From CAYJLF01 sp964371055 (GTDB taxonomy: Bacteria; Eisenbacteria; RBG-16-71-46; CAIMUX01), in assembly GCA_964371055.1 (NCBI GenBank), contig CAYJLF010000016.1, forward strand, positions 62,001 to 126,000: DNA of 64,000 nucleotides, written 5' to 3'. Below the pieces are notes generated by a model. That model was not told the DNA's origin and ran no database searches. It saw only the letters and a program-made list of their open reading frames with translations. Shown here piece by piece: positions 1-8,562 of this stretch. The translations under genes and the position numbers were made by a program. Within the stretch, counting starts at the first letter, position 1. Each line of letters starts with the position of its first letter.

Positions 1-1
1 G

Positions 2-364
2 CTGGTCCTCTCTGCGGGCATGGCGTTCGCACAGGTAGGGGCAGTCACAGGCATCGTGGTGGATGGCGACAACAACCCGGTCGAGGGCGCGCGTGTTTCG
101 CTCTGGCTGGACGGAGCGTGCCAGGAGTATGTGCTGACCGATGCGTCGGGAGCTTTCAGCTTCGTCGACGTGGCCGTCGGCGTCTATGACCTGCGGGCCG
201 GCAAGCCGCACGTCGGATGTGCCACGGTCGAGGGGGTCGAGGTGCTGGAGGGCGAGGTCACCGACGTCGGCGTGATCGCGCTGGAAGGCAACGGACCCCA
301 GGAGCCCGGCGGACCGAAGTTCCAGTATCAGAACCAGTTCCAGCACAAGACCGGACAGGAGTAG
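2..364 (+). CDS. Secreted carboxypeptidase-regulatory-like domain protein (5' truncated)
   Basis: The reading frame is open from the left edge, where the residues before the first internal Met (LVLSAGMAFAQ) look like the end of a Sec signal peptide cut at AFA|Q. The true start therefore lies outside the window. The mature part is about 100 residues and reads as one carboxypeptidase-regulatory-like beta-sandwich: GIVVDGDNNPVEGARVSLW, then a D-x-SG-x-F-x-F stretch and DLRAGKPHVGCATVEGVEV. Such domains are extracellular stalk or adhesion modules and have no catalytic residues. The C-terminus is short, polar and Gln-rich, with neither of the C-terminal signals found elsewhere in this window. A hairpin at 447-474 follows. 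The function of the whole protein is unknown; the domain call is by pattern. Confidence 0.6.
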   Translation: MVLSAGMAFAQVGAVTGIVVDGDNNPVEGARVSLWLDGACQEYVLTDASGAFSFVDVAVGVYDLRAGKPHVGCATVEGVEVLEGEVTDVGVIALEGNGPQEPGGPKFQYQNQFQHKTGQE

Positions 365-446
365 GACCCGCGGCGTCGCCGGTCTCCGGCGGCGCCACGA
401 CCGCATGATGACTCGCGGTGAGTGACCACGCAGTCGAACGACAGAG

Positions 447-474
447 GAGCCGGGCGGATGCAACCGTCCGGCTC
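447..474. terminator. Hairpin between convergent genes
   Basis: An 11-bp stem (447-457 with 464-474, one G-U wobble) closes a 6-nt loop. It lies between the end of the truncated + gene and the end of the - strand subtilase. There is no long T-tract, so a terminator role is inferred from position and stem strength. Confidence 0.45.
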
Positions 475-565
475 TTCGCATGCGTCTCCCCAGCCCCGGT
501 CAAGGGAGGCACTCAGGGCAGACGGACGAATCGGGGTTCAGCAGGGTGCCGGGGGGTGGCAGAGA

Positions 566-2092
566 CTATCGCAACCTGATGACTCGAGCCGCCGGGGCGG
601 GTGAATCGGCGATCCGGGCGAACCAGATCCCCGCGGGCATCGGCTCGGGACCACGCGGGAAGACCAGACGCACCAGATCCTGGCCGGCTTTGAGTGGAGT
701 CGATGCCACCAGCCGTCCCGTGACATCGTGGATCAGCAAGAGGGTCGCTCCGGACGAGCTCGGCGTGCCTCGAAGAAAGTTGACGACCTCACCTTCCCGC
801 GAGGGATTCGGCCACACCTCGAGTTCCACGGGACTTCCGCCCGGCCTCCCCGCGATCCCGGACGCGCCCTGGATGGCCTGCAGGGTGCGGATTCCGTCGA
901 TCCGCCCGGCGCCCAACTCGTCCAGGTAGGGCACGTTCTCGGGAATCGCGTAGATGTCGACGACACCGTCGCCGACCGTCTGGTAAAGGTCCATCAGGGA
1001 TCCGCTCGGCAGAGCGGCGAGCACGCACGCACACTGCCCGGTGATGAACGGCACGGAGAACGAGGTACCCGCCCCGATCGCGTAGCCTCCGTCGATGAAG
1101 GGCGCCAGGACACCCTGACCCGGCGCCGAGAGATCGACGCTGCGGTGCCAGTTCGAGAACTCCGCCTTGATGTCGCACGAATCGAGCGCCGCCACCGAGA
1201 GGGCCTGCGGATCGATCGCCGGATAGTAGGGCGGGTTCTCATCCGCCAGGTTTCCGGCGGCCGCGACGATCGCCACGCCCCGCTCGTTGGCGTAGAGGAT
1301 CTGGTCCTGGATCACGAAGGTGTGCTGCACCAGCCCGAGACTGAGGTTGATCACCTGCGCGCCGCGATCGACGGCGTAATGGATCGCCCGGGCCAGATCG
1401 AAGACCCGGCCGCGCCCCTCGTCATCGAGCACGCGCAACGGCAGGATCCGAGCCTGCGGTGCCACGAGACGGACGATCCCGGCCACCATGGTGCCGTGTC
1501 CCGCCCCCTCGTCGACCAGGCCGTCTCCATCCTCATCCAGGCCGAGCGCCTCCTCCGACGCATCCGAGTCGTGGTCGACGAAATCCCATCCACCCCGCTC
1601 GATCGCCCCCGCGAGCATCTCGTGGGAGGCGAACACGCCGGTGTCCAGCACGGCCACCAGGATCCCGGCGCCGGTATGGATGCTGTTCAGTTCCGGGAGA
1701 TGGAGGCGAGGCACGAGGTTCTGTTCGAGGTAGTCCTCGCTGGTGCCGCCAACGACGACGACGACCATCTGCCGGACCCCCTCGGGGGTCTCGTCCACCC
1801 ACGAGCATTCCACCGCGTCAAGGGCCGGGTCCTGCTGCAGTCGCTCGACCCACTCGGCCTCCGTGCCGTTCCCCGGCAGGCGAAGCAGGTAGGCCGGGGG
1901 CAGGGAATCGACCGTCACGGTCCCGTACCTCTGGTTGATCGAGCCGATCGACTCGACTCCCGTCAGGCGGACCTGAACCTCCCCCTGCATGAAGAGGCTC
2001 TCCTCCGCCAGGACGCCGGTCGATAGCCCGCTCGCCACGAGCGCGGCCACGCTGAGGACGAGGAAGCGACGCGAGTGACCCTGGTGCGGCAT
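566..2092 (-). CDS. Secreted subtilisin-like serine protease (S8) with FlgD-like C-terminal module
   Basis: The 508-residue product has a signal peptide (SVAALVASGLSTGVLA). An N-terminal pro-region of about 100 residues precedes an S8 catalytic domain with Asp150 (AVLDTGV), His199 (GHGTMVAG), oxyanion Asn281 (AAAGN) and Ser344 (GTSFSVPF). An acidic DEDGDGLVDEGAGHG loop before the His may bind calcium. The last ~80 residues (WPNPSREGE...DVTGRLV...AGIWFARI...RVIRLR) are a FlgD/type-A-sorting-like Ig module, as on seven other proteins here. Start 2092 is preferred because AGGAGG lies 8 nt upstream and a signal peptide follows; the frame stays open to 2305 but that extension looks non-coding. It is a stand-alone gene, divergent from the sigma operon. 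It presumably acts outside the cell on proteins. Confidence 0.88.
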   Translation of the reverse strand: MPHQGHSRRFLVLSVAALVASGLSTGVLAEESLFMQGEVQVRLTGVESIGSINQRYGTVTVDSLPPAYLLRLPGNGTEAEWVERLQQDPALDAVECSWVDETPEGVRQMVVVVVGGTSEDYLEQNLVPRLHLPELNSIHTGAGILVAVLDTGVFASHEMLAGAIERGGWDFVDHDSDASEEALGLDEDGDGLVDEGAGHGTMVAGIVRLVAPQARILPLRVLDDEGRGRVFDLARAIHYAVDRGAQVINLSLGLVQHTFVIQDQILYANERGVAIVAAAGNLADENPPYYPAIDPQALSVAALDSCDIKAEFSNWHRSVDLSAPGQGVLAPFIDGGYAIGAGTSFSVPFITGQCACVLAALPSGSLMDLYQTVGDGVVDIYAIPENVPYLDELGAGRIDGIRTLQAIQGASGIAGRPGGSPVELEVWPNPSREGEVVNFLRGTPSSSGATLLLIHDVTGRLVASTPLKAGQDLVRLVFPRGPEPMPAGIWFARIADSPAPAARVIRLR

Positions 2093-2324
2093 GCTGAAAG
2101 CCTCCTGCGGCCGGTTCGAGGTGTGCGGCTCCATTCTACACCGATTCGGAGCGCGTGACGGGTCTGTTCGCGTCCCCGAACCCGGGCGTTCAGGCAGACC
2201 CTCCCGATAGCCGTGCCCTGACCGGGGCCGACTGATACGGGAAATCGGCCGGATCCGTAAAAGAACGGGCGGGACCCGGAGAGCCCCAAGCGTGGCCGAC
2301 CCCACCCCCCCCGGAACTTTCCAC

Positions 2325-2352
2325 CGAACCTCACCCCCCCGGCTTGCGTCTA
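2325..2352 (+). promoter_or_regulatory. ECF-type promoter of the sigma operon
   Basis: CGAACC (2325-2330), a 16-nt spacer and CGTCTA (2347-2352) match the AACC / CGTC pattern of ECF sigma promoters (as in Streptomyces SigE type). The element lies 66 nt before the sigma start, so autoregulation is inferred. It also argues against a start at the in-frame TTG at 2344. Confidence 0.5.
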
Positions 2353-2418
2353 GGGGTCCGGTTGCCCCAAGGTGGGGCCCTGGAAGATTCAGGCCCAGAC
2401 CCCGGAACCGTGGCGCTC

Positions 2419-2997
2419 ATGGAAATCCCCGAACTCCTGGATCGCTGCCGCGCGAACGACGCGCTCGCCTGGGAGGCGCTGGTGCGCCGTTTCCAGGGAC
2501 GGGTCTACAGCGTCGCCCTCTTCTACCTCGGCAACCAGGAGGAGGCACGGGATCTTGCCCAGGAGGTCTTCGTCCGGCTCTATCAGAGGCTCGAGCGGTG
2601 CACCAACGACGAGACGTTCGTCTCCTGGCTGATGCAGATCGCGCGCAATGCCGCGATCGATCGTCTCCGTCGGATCAAAGCCCGGCCGCAGTCGGTCGGC
2701 ACGCCGGTCGACGAGATGCCGGGCATCCGTTCGCACCTGCCGGGTCCGGAAGAGGAACTCCAGACCAGTCGCCGGAGAGCGCTGGTCCATCAGGCGCTCG
2801 GAAAACTGAGTGCGCTGAACCGCGAGGTCATCCTGCTAAAAGAGATCCAGGGGCTGAGCCTGGAGTCAATTGCCCGAATGCTGCAGGCGCCTCTGGGCAC
2901 GATCAAGTCACGGTCCAGCCGGGCGCGGGTGGAGTTGGCGCGGGAACTGGCCGTCATGATGAGAGACGACGGAACGACCGGTGGGGGCGAACGATGA
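2419..2997 (+). CDS. ECF-family RNA polymerase sigma factor
   Basis: This 192-residue sigma-70-family protein directs RNA polymerase to a stress or envelope regulon. Region 2 spans about residues 18-90 (DLAQEVFVRLYQRL, then SWLMQIARNAAIDRLRR, the -10 recognition helix). Region 4 spans about 122-176 (LNREVILLKEIQGLSLESIA ... LGTIKSRSSRAR, a helix-turn-helix for the -35). The length is typical of ECF factors. The ATG at 2419 is chosen because region 2 begins soon after it and the ECF-type promoter ends at 2352; no clear ribosome site is visible and a GTG at 2410 is an alternative. The stop overlaps the next gene's start (ATGA), implying translational coupling with its anti-sigma factor. Confidence 0.9.
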   Translation: MEIPELLDRCRANDALAWEALVRRFQGRVYSVALFYLGNQEEARDLAQEVFVRLYQRLERCTNDETFVSWLMQIARNAAIDRLRRIKARPQSVGTPVDEMPGIRSHLPGPEEELQTSRRRALVHQALGKLSALNREVILLKEIQGLSLESIARMLQAPLGTIKSRSSRARVELARELAVMMRDDGTTGGGER

Positions 2998-3830
2998 ACC
3001 GCGACGATTTGCCCGAATCTCTCGCCGGCGCCGACGCGGAAGCCCTGACCTCCGCCATCCTCGCGCGCACGAGCGGCTCTCCCTGCGACGGGATCGAGGG
3101 ACGACTCCTGGCCCGGACCGATGGGCTGCTGCCGGCATCCGAACTCGAGCTGGTCGATGAGCATCTCGCTCACTGTGGAGTCTGCCGTGAGCTGGCCGAC
3201 GCGCTCGCCGTGCTGAGGGAGGAACTCCCGCGCCTCGCCGAGATCGACCCGGGACCCTGGTTCACCACCCAGGTGCTGCGGCGCACCGTGCAGGCTGGTC
3301 CCCCGCCCGCGGCCTGGATCGGTCGCGTGCAGGAGAGCTGGCGCGCGCTGACCCGGCGCCCCCGCTTTGCCGTCGAGATCGCCTACCTGGTCGCGATGGT
3401 CATCTTTATCGCCCTCGGCTCGCCCGCGCCGCTGATCAAGGAGATCCGCGAGCAGCCGGCGATCTTTCCGACCGGGGTCTCGCTCGGAATCGACATCGAC
3501 CCCTGGCCGGAGGGACGTCCTCTGGAAGGCATCGCGGCAGATCTGCTCGAACGGCTCGAGACGCCTCCTCGCCAGCCGATCCTGGCCCGGGCCGCGCGCG
3601 CGACCCGCCTCGCCGTCCTGACCGGAAGTCGTCTCTTCCGCGCCGGCGAGATCATCGGCACCCAGATCTCGGCCGCGGGGCATGCGGCGGTCCGGGGCGA
3701 CTTCGCCGCTGCCTGGTGGAGCTGGCAACGCCTGCGCACCGAGGTGCGCCAGGTATGGCAACCGAGGACCGAACCGTCCGGCGATCCGGTGCGTACCAGT
3801 GGCCGCGAGGCAACTACGACCACACCATGA
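2994..3830 (+). CDS. Membrane anti-sigma factor with zinc-binding motif
   Basis: The 278-residue protein begins with a cytosolic domain holding Cys31, His57, Cys61 and Cys64 (HLAHCGVC), the H-x3-C-x2-C signature of zinc anti-sigma (ZAS/RskA-like) factors. One membrane helix follows at about 125-142 (VEIAYLVAMVIFIALGS). The ~130 residues beyond it are probably extracytoplasmic, with an amphipathic Leu/Arg-rich segment. Its start overlaps the sigma stop by 4 nt, so the two are almost certainly co-expressed partners, with this protein holding the sigma factor at the membrane until a signal arrives. The frame is open far upstream, but only the 2994 ATG fits the operon. Confidence 0.85.
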   Translation: MNRDDLPESLAGADAEALTSAILARTSGSPCDGIEGRLLARTDGLLPASELELVDEHLAHCGVCRELADALAVLREELPRLAEIDPGPWFTTQVLRRTVQAGPPPAAWIGRVQESWRALTRRPRFAVEIAYLVAMVIFIALGSPAPLIKEIREQPAIFPTGVSLGIDIDPWPEGRPLEGIAADLLERLETPPRQPILARAARATRLAVLTGSRLFRAGEIIGTQISAAGHAAVRGDFAAAWWSWQRLRTEVRQVWQPRTEPSGDPVRTSGREATTTTP

Positions 3831-3904
3831 ACCCCGTCGAGGCGGAAAGGCGGCTTACGATGAACACGCTGAACTCAACCCTGACCCCGCAGGAGGCAGT
3901 TCCC

Positions 3905-4414
3905 ATGCCCGAACAGAATCCCCACCCGCCGGCCCTGATTGAGCGCCGCCGGAAGACCCCGTTTATCGCCGGACTTCTCTCGCTGATGCCGGGACTCGGC
4001 CAGGTCTACGTCGGTTACTACCGCCGCGGGTTTCTCCACGTCCTGACGGCGGGAGCCGTGATCACCGTACTCGAGGCCGGCGACCTGGAAGCGCTGGAAC
4101 CCCTCTTCGGGATGTTCCTGGCGTTCTTCTGGATCTACAACATCGTCGACGCGGTCCGCCTGGCCAACTTGTACAACGATGCGCTGGCGGGACTCGGCCC
4201 GCTCGACCTGCGCCACGAGCTGGTCCTGATGGGCAAGCGAGGCTCCGTCGGCGTCGGCGCTGCACTGATCCTCGTCGGGTTTCTCGTCCTCTTGAACCGC
4301 GTTGCCGGAATCTCCATGGAGTGGCTCGCCGATTGGTGGCCCCTGGTTCCGATCGCCTTCGGCGGCTACCTGCTGTGGCAGGGGGTGAAAGACCGTCAGA
4401 AGATGGAACGGTAG
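3905..4414 (+). CDS. Multi-pass membrane protein, TM2 / LiaF-type
   Basis: The 169-residue protein has about five membrane segments. A Pro-Gly-Leu-Gly-Gln stretch (LMPGLGQVYVGYYRRGFL, residues 28-44) is the signature of TM2-domain proteins. The C-terminal helical pair (GAALILVGFLVLL, then WWPLVPIAFGGYLLWQG) resembles the membrane part of LiaF/DUF5668 proteins, which sense or tune envelope stress. Start 3905 is set by AGGAGG eight nt upstream, though in-frame ATGs lie at 3860 and earlier. It follows the anti-sigma gene by 74 nt on the same strand, so it is likely the third gene of the stress operon. Its exact role is unknown. Confidence 0.75.
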   Translation: MPEQNPHPPALIERRRKTPFIAGLLSLMPGLGQVYVGYYRRGFLHVLTAGAVITVLEAGDLEALEPLFGMFLAFFWIYNIVDAVRLANLYNDALAGLGPLDLRHELVLMGKRGSVGVGAALILVGFLVLLNRVAGISMEWLADWWPLVPIAFGGYLLWQGVKDRQKMER

Positions 4415-4787
4415 ACGCAGAGACCGCCGCGATCGACACGGACCGGGGCTCGGCCGCAGGGTCGGGCCCCGCCTTCCACCCCCCCCTCCCCCGGCCCCTC
4501 CCGACTCGATGCACCAAGTCACTCTGATCGATTCCTCAGCAATCGGCCGGACAAGCCGCCCGCAAGTGACATCGTCACAGTCCACTTCCGCATCGGCACG
4601 AAAAGTGCCGCGGATGAACTCTCCAGGCGGCGTTGAGCCGCGGCCGAGGACGGACGCCCGAAAAGGTCGCCCCTGAACGGACGGCACTCCGCAGAGGCCG
4701 CCGGGTCGCGTGACCTCGGTTCTTCGACCGCCAGGTCGGCTGGCGAGTCGAATCATCGCGTGCAGACGTTCATCCAGGGAGGTGTCC
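4415..4787. other. Intergenic, no gene seen
   Basis: This 373-nt gap holds pyrimidine-rich runs around 4480-4500 but no clear ORF, T-tailed hairpin or confident -10/-35 pair. Confidence 0.5.
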
Positions 4788-5291
4788 ATGCGAACAAGAG
4801 CAGGCCTTTGGATCGATCACAAGAAGGCCACCATTGTGACTCTTACGGGCAGAGGAGAAGAGACCTGCCTGATCCTGTCGAAAGTGGAGAGACATCGTCG
4901 ACGGGGTGGCGACTCACCCCTCGAGGGGGGGTTCGAATCGCAGCAGGTGCCGGCGGATGACACCCGACAGAGAGTGCTGACGGGACACCTCAACACCTAC
5001 TATAAGGCCGTGGCTGCATGTCTCCGTGACGCGGAAGCCATCCTGCTCTTCGGCCCGGGCGAGGCCAAGGGCGAACTCAGGAAGCGTCTTGAGAAGAGCG
5101 CAATGGGCGAACGCATCGTTGCCTTCGAGACAGCGGACAAGATGACGGACCGTCAGGTTGCGGCCAAGATCCGTCGCCACTTCGCGGCACGAGTCGCCGC
5201 CGAGGGACGGCATCCGGTAGCGCCTCGTGCGGGCGCCCGCCGACCACCACGCCATGTCGATCTCGATGCTCCAGGGAGCCACGGAGCTTGA
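4788..5291 (+). CDS. Bacterial release-factor-like ('translational machinery') small protein
   Basis: The 167-residue protein resembles the small bacterial proteins related to the eRF1 central domain (baeRF / 'translational machinery protein'). It opens with LWIDHKKATIVTL, then has NTYYKAVAACLRDAEAILLFGPGEAKGEL and ends its core with AFETADKMTDRQVAAKIRRHF, all in the family's usual order. Family members are suspected to act at ribosomes or in stress and lack proven activity. The last ~30 residues are Arg/Pro-rich and non-conserved, so the gene may be extended by a lost stop. Start 4788 has GGGAGG 5 nt upstream. It stands alone, with long gaps on both sides. The family assignment is from memory of the motif pattern. 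Confidence 0.6.
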   Translation: MRTRAGLWIDHKKATIVTLTGRGEETCLILSKVERHRRRGGDSPLEGGFESQQVPADDTRQRVLTGHLNTYYKAVAACLRDAEAILLFGPGEAKGELRKRLEKSAMGERIVAFETADKMTDRQVAAKIRRHFAARVAAEGRHPVAPRAGARRPPRHVDLDAPGSHGA

Positions 5292-6017
5292 GTGGGCGCC
5301 TCGGAACCGAGCCGTGCGCGCGAGAAAGTCGCTCTCAACGCTGCCGCGAACGACCGTGCGCAACCCGGCCGGGATCCGTTCACCCGCGTGCCCCACTCCT
5401 TCGCTTTGATCGACAAGCCCTCGTTTTGATGCAATCAAGACACGGCTCGCTCCGAGCGACCCGACGCATCTCAACCGGTTAGCCGACATCCGGGGATGGC
5501 ACGGTAGTTACACGGTATTGGTTACGTTGCCGCCACGCGGGCCAGGTCCAGCGGATAAAAACACAACGATGGATGAACAGACACTTAGGAATGAACTCAT
5601 CACGGGGAGGGGATCTGTCATCGGCGTATCGTGGCGCCGGCCGCCATGGTTGGCCATTCCCTCCCCGAATCCGTGACGGCAACGTGACTCCTTGAAGCAG
5701 GCGAGGCACTCTGCAGAGCCAACGCGACACGACTCCGTGCAAGCCTGCGTCGGTTGCGAGCTGAGAGCACCGGGATGTGTCCAGGACCGAGTGGGTGTGC
5801 GGCCACACGCCTGCATTCCGACTTTCCTATTCCCCCGGTCTCTCGGCTCGCGGTTTTCGCCGACGGACGATGCGGTAGTCATCCGCCCACGTCGCCACGC
5901 AGATCCGCTCTTAGCGCCTCACCCTCGCCTCCGAAGAGCCCGGCACTCCGCGGTTGGCCCTTTTTGGTATACTCCATAGGCGCCTGACGCTGGTGCGATG
6001 CCCACGGGAGGTAGGCG
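5292..6017. other. Long intergenic region
   Basis: These 726 nt contain only short overlapping frames with atypical composition and no recognisable product. The base composition is more even than in neighbouring genes. No tRNA cloverleaf was found. The right end carries the promoter of the next gene (TATACT at 5968). Confidence 0.5.
5966..5973 (+). promoter_or_regulatory. -10 box (TATACT)
   Basis: TTGGTATACT (5964-5973) gives an extended -10 (TG-G-TATACT, hexamer 5968-5973) 44 nt before the Cys-rich gene start. No convincing -35 lies 17 nt upstream. AT-rich hexamers like this are rare in the surrounding GC-rich DNA. Confidence 0.5.
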
Positions 6018-7463
6018 ATGAGATCCTCTGCCTTGACCCCTTTCCGATCGATTGGCTCTCTACTGCGCAGCCTGGCACACGGCCTCCCTCCCCGCGCCGC
6101 CCGCCCGGCCTTTGTCGCCCTGGCCACGCTGCTCATGGCCGGGCCGGCCTCGGCGGGGCCGAACGCCGGCGGCATGCTCTTCGTTCACGACGCCGGGATC
6201 GCCTACACCACGGACGGAGGCGACCCCTGGCCCAGCGTCCTGCCGACCTGCGAGGGAGCCGACCACGAGCTCCCGGTCGGGACTCCGCCAGGCGGGGCGG
6301 GACACGTCTGGAAGGTCTACGCGGCGTTCCCCCTCTCGTCGTCTCCGCGGCTCAAGGCTCTCTGCTTCGGAGCTGTTTTCTCCCCGTCCGTCACGGTGCT
6401 GGCCGGTTCGGTCCCCGGCCTCATGGACTTCGAGTTACCGACAGCCGGGTGGCCGTTCCTGAGCGGCTACGGCGTCATGATGAGCTTCGGCCAGGTCCAG
6501 ACCCATCATGTTGTCGAGTGCTATTGGTTGTCCGGTTACGGTGACTCCGGCTTGTGGTCGCTGAACCGCCACCCGACCCAGGTCATGATGTTCGTGGATG
6601 ACTCGTTTCCCCCGGTCGAGGACCAGATCATGGCGCTGGGCTCGATCGGATTCGGCGAGCCGGGCCGCACCTACTGCCCGGACGGCAACCCTCTCGGCGC
6701 CTGCTGTCTGCTCACGGGGACCTGCGAGATCCTCACCGAGCCGGAGTGCGACACCCGGCCAGGGATCTTCCGGGGCGAGCCTTACGGCTGCGATCCGGAT
6801 CCGTGCCACGTCGGGGCCTGTTGCTGTTTCTCCCAGGGCGTCTGTTTTGTCATCACCCGAGACGAGTGTGACCTGCTCGACCCGCACTGCTACCTGGGCG
6901 ATCTGATCCCTTGCGATCCCTTCCCATGCCCGGCCGGCGTGGCCTGCTGTCGCGGACCTGACTGCATCCTGGCGCAACCGTGGTGGTGCGAGCAGGTGGA
7001 GGGCGGGATCCCGTACCCGGAGTTCACGTCTTGCACGCCCGATCCCTGCCCCCCCGGTGGATCCTGCTGCCTTCCCGATGGGACCTGCCGCGACTTCATC
7101 GAGCAGCAGTGCGATCAAGCGGGGGGGCTGTACCACCCGGGCGTCTGGTGTTACACCAATCCCTGTGGATCGGCCGGCGCCTGCTGCCTCCTCGACGGTT
7201 CCTGCCTGTTCGTTCATCACGACGGGTGCACGCTCCAGGACGGCGAATGGCTCGGCGCCGGGATCCCGTGCACCCCACAGACGTGCCTGGCGACGGGCGC
7301 GTGCTGCTTCCTGGATGGAACCTGCCTGGTGCTCTCATCCGGAGATTGCGCCACGCAAGAGGGGAGATGGATGGGACCCGACACCGTCTGCGTTCCGAAT
7401 CCATGCGAGCCATCGCCCGTCGACGGAACCAGTTGGGGCAGACTCAAGCAGCGGTTTCGCTAG
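6018..7463 (+). CDS. Secreted GPN-module / six-repeat Cys-rich protein with WGRLK tail
   Basis: The 481-residue product has a long signal region ending LMAGPASA|GPNAGG. Residues ~50-220 form a module also found in the genes at 39973-40887 and 41219-42109 (GPNAGGMLFVHD, HVWKVYAAFP, SPRLKAL, ECYWLSGYG, MFVDDSFPPVED, GSIGFGEPG). Six tandem ~38-residue repeats follow, each CC-x4/5-C-x6/8-C-x~12-C-x-P-x-PC, giving six Cys per unit and probably three disulfides. The protein ends ...GTSWGRLKQRFR, the short tail shared by six proteins here. The ATG at 6018 is preceded by GGGAGGTAGGCG. No enzyme signature is present. It is secreted, probably structural or binding; function unknown. I do not recall a named family for the repeat. 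Confidence 0.8.
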   Translation: MRSSALTPFRSIGSLLRSLAHGLPPRAARPAFVALATLLMAGPASAGPNAGGMLFVHDAGIAYTTDGGDPWPSVLPTCEGADHELPVGTPPGGAGHVWKVYAAFPLSSSPRLKALCFGAVFSPSVTVLAGSVPGLMDFELPTAGWPFLSGYGVMMSFGQVQTHHVVECYWLSGYGDSGLWSLNRHPTQVMMFVDDSFPPVEDQIMALGSIGFGEPGRTYCPDGNPLGACCLLTGTCEILTEPECDTRPGIFRGEPYGCDPDPCHVGACCCFSQGVCFVITRDECDLLDPHCYLGDLIPCDPFPCPAGVACCRGPDCILAQPWWCEQVEGGIPYPEFTSCTPDPCPPGGSCCLPDGTCRDFIEQQCDQAGGLYHPGVWCYTNPCGSAGACCLLDGSCLFVHHDGCTLQDGEWLGAGIPCTPQTCLATGACCFLDGTCLVLSSGDCATQEGRWMGPDTVCVPNPCEPSPVDGTSWGRLKQRFR

Positions 7464-7621
7464 ACCGAAGGATGGGAGGACGCACCCAGCCGAACTGCAC
7501 CGATCACCTCGCGAACGCTCCGGTCATTCGAGATCCAGTCATCGGAACCGCGGCCGAAGATCCATCCTCACCAATGGCGCCGGCGGACACAAGCACCGGC
7601 GCGTCGTGTTCCCCAATCGGC

Positions 7622-7661
7622 CGCGCCCTCCCCGCGCCGCCGGCGCGCCGGGCAGGGCGCG
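7622..7661. terminator. GC-rich hairpin between convergent genes
   Basis: CGCGCCCT (7622-7629) pairs with AGGGCGCG (7654-7661), and the interior is itself palindromic around GGCGCGCC. It lies midway between convergent stops at 7463 and 7753. It has no T-tract, so termination is inferred from placement. Confidence 0.35.
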
Positions 7662-7752
7662 ACAGAACTCAGCCAGCCGCGCCGGCGGGCACTAGCGAGC
7701 CGATCCAGGCGCGAGGAGTCCTCTCATCGCTCCTGCTGCGCCGCGGATCGGC

Positions 7753-8562
7753 TCAGTTCGAGGGCTTGTACCCCTCCTTGATCCGTCCCCACGTCGTACG
7801 CTCGGTTGGATTCGAGATCTCCTCCTTGGTCGACGGTACCGCCAGATACTCATCTGGTACTTGCACGAAGCTCGTCAGCCAGGGCGCCGCGAACTGGTCC
7901 CTCAGCCAGCGTTCCGGACCCTGGTAGTTCGGAATCTCGAGCCGATAGAGGACGAGATGCGTGTCGTCGTACGGCGCATACTCCACTCCCGCGTGCCGCT
8001 TCCAGCAGGGATTACAGAGATAGGTCGCCGATGCGACGAGCTGCTCCTGCTGATGGAACTGGTCGCGGAGCGTTACGGGGATCCCGGGCGACGGTCCCAC
8101 GACGCGATAGCACAGGTAGTGGTTGATGGTGCTGGGCGGTTCGGGGAGGCCCGGAGTGAGGTCCTTCCGGGCCGGAAGCAACATGAAGTCGAGCATGCTG
8201 ACCTGCAGCATCTGATCTTCGCCGAATTGGTTGTCCACCCGCACCAGGCGGGTGACCGGCTCGTCCGGCAGGTCCCACCACGTCAGGTGCGCCGTGGAAT
8301 CGCGAGGAGGAAACACCTGGCCGTTGTGGTACTTCCAGGCCGGATTCAGGAGTCGCTCCAGCCGCATGGCCACCAGCGGCCGATACTCCGGGAAGAACTG
8401 ATCCCGGGCCTCGAACGTCACCGGCTGATCCAGGGGCTGCACGAGGTGGTACGTCCAGTAGTGGGTCGGATCGAGCGGCTGGGCGGATGCCGGCGACCAC
8501 GCCAGGAACGTGGCCGCCGCCGCGATCGCGCCGACAACGAGATCTATGGCTCTCTTCTTCAT
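7753..8562 (-). CDS. Secreted two-repeat DUF7450-like protein with WGRIK tail
   Basis: The 269-residue protein starts with a clear signal peptide (MKKRAIDLVVGAIAAAATFL ... SPASA|QP). Two tandem units of ~95 residues follow: HYWTYHLVQP...VTFEARDQF...LLNPAWKYHNG, and NHYLCYRVVG...VTLRDQFHQ...LCNPCWKRHAG...HLVLYRLE. The HYLCY / VTLxDQF / LCNPC / HLxxYxI order is the pattern I associate with DUF7450, of unknown function. The first unit has lost the Cys residues of LCNPC (LLNPAW). The C-terminus TTWGRIKEGYKPSN carries the tail shared by six secreted proteins here. Start 8562 has GGAGG 6 nt upstream; the frame is open to 8862 but the extension is not protein-like. Function unknown. Confidence 0.75.
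   Translation of the reverse strand: MKKRAIDLVVGAIAAAATFLAWSPASAQPLDPTHYWTYHLVQPLDQPVTFEARDQFFPEYRPLVAMRLERLLNPAWKYHNGQVFPPRDSTAHLTWWDLPDEPVTRLVRVDNQFGEDQMLQVSMLDFMLLPARKDLTPGLPEPPSTINHYLCYRVVGPSPGIPVTLRDQFHQQEQLVASATYLCNPCWKRHAGVEYAPYDDTHLVLYRLEIPNYQGPERWLRDQFAAPWLTSFVQVPDEYLAVPSTKEEISNPTERTTWGRIKEGYKPSN

Noticed and set aside
2313..2352. GGAACTTT at 2313 as a -35 for the GTCTA at 2348
   Set aside because: The gap would be about 29 nt, too long. CGAACC at 2325 gives a normal 16-nt spacer.
4929..4942. GGTTCGAATC, the T-loop signature of a tRNA
   Set aside because: The flanking bases cannot form a T-stem or acceptor stem, and the sequence lies inside a protein-coding gene.
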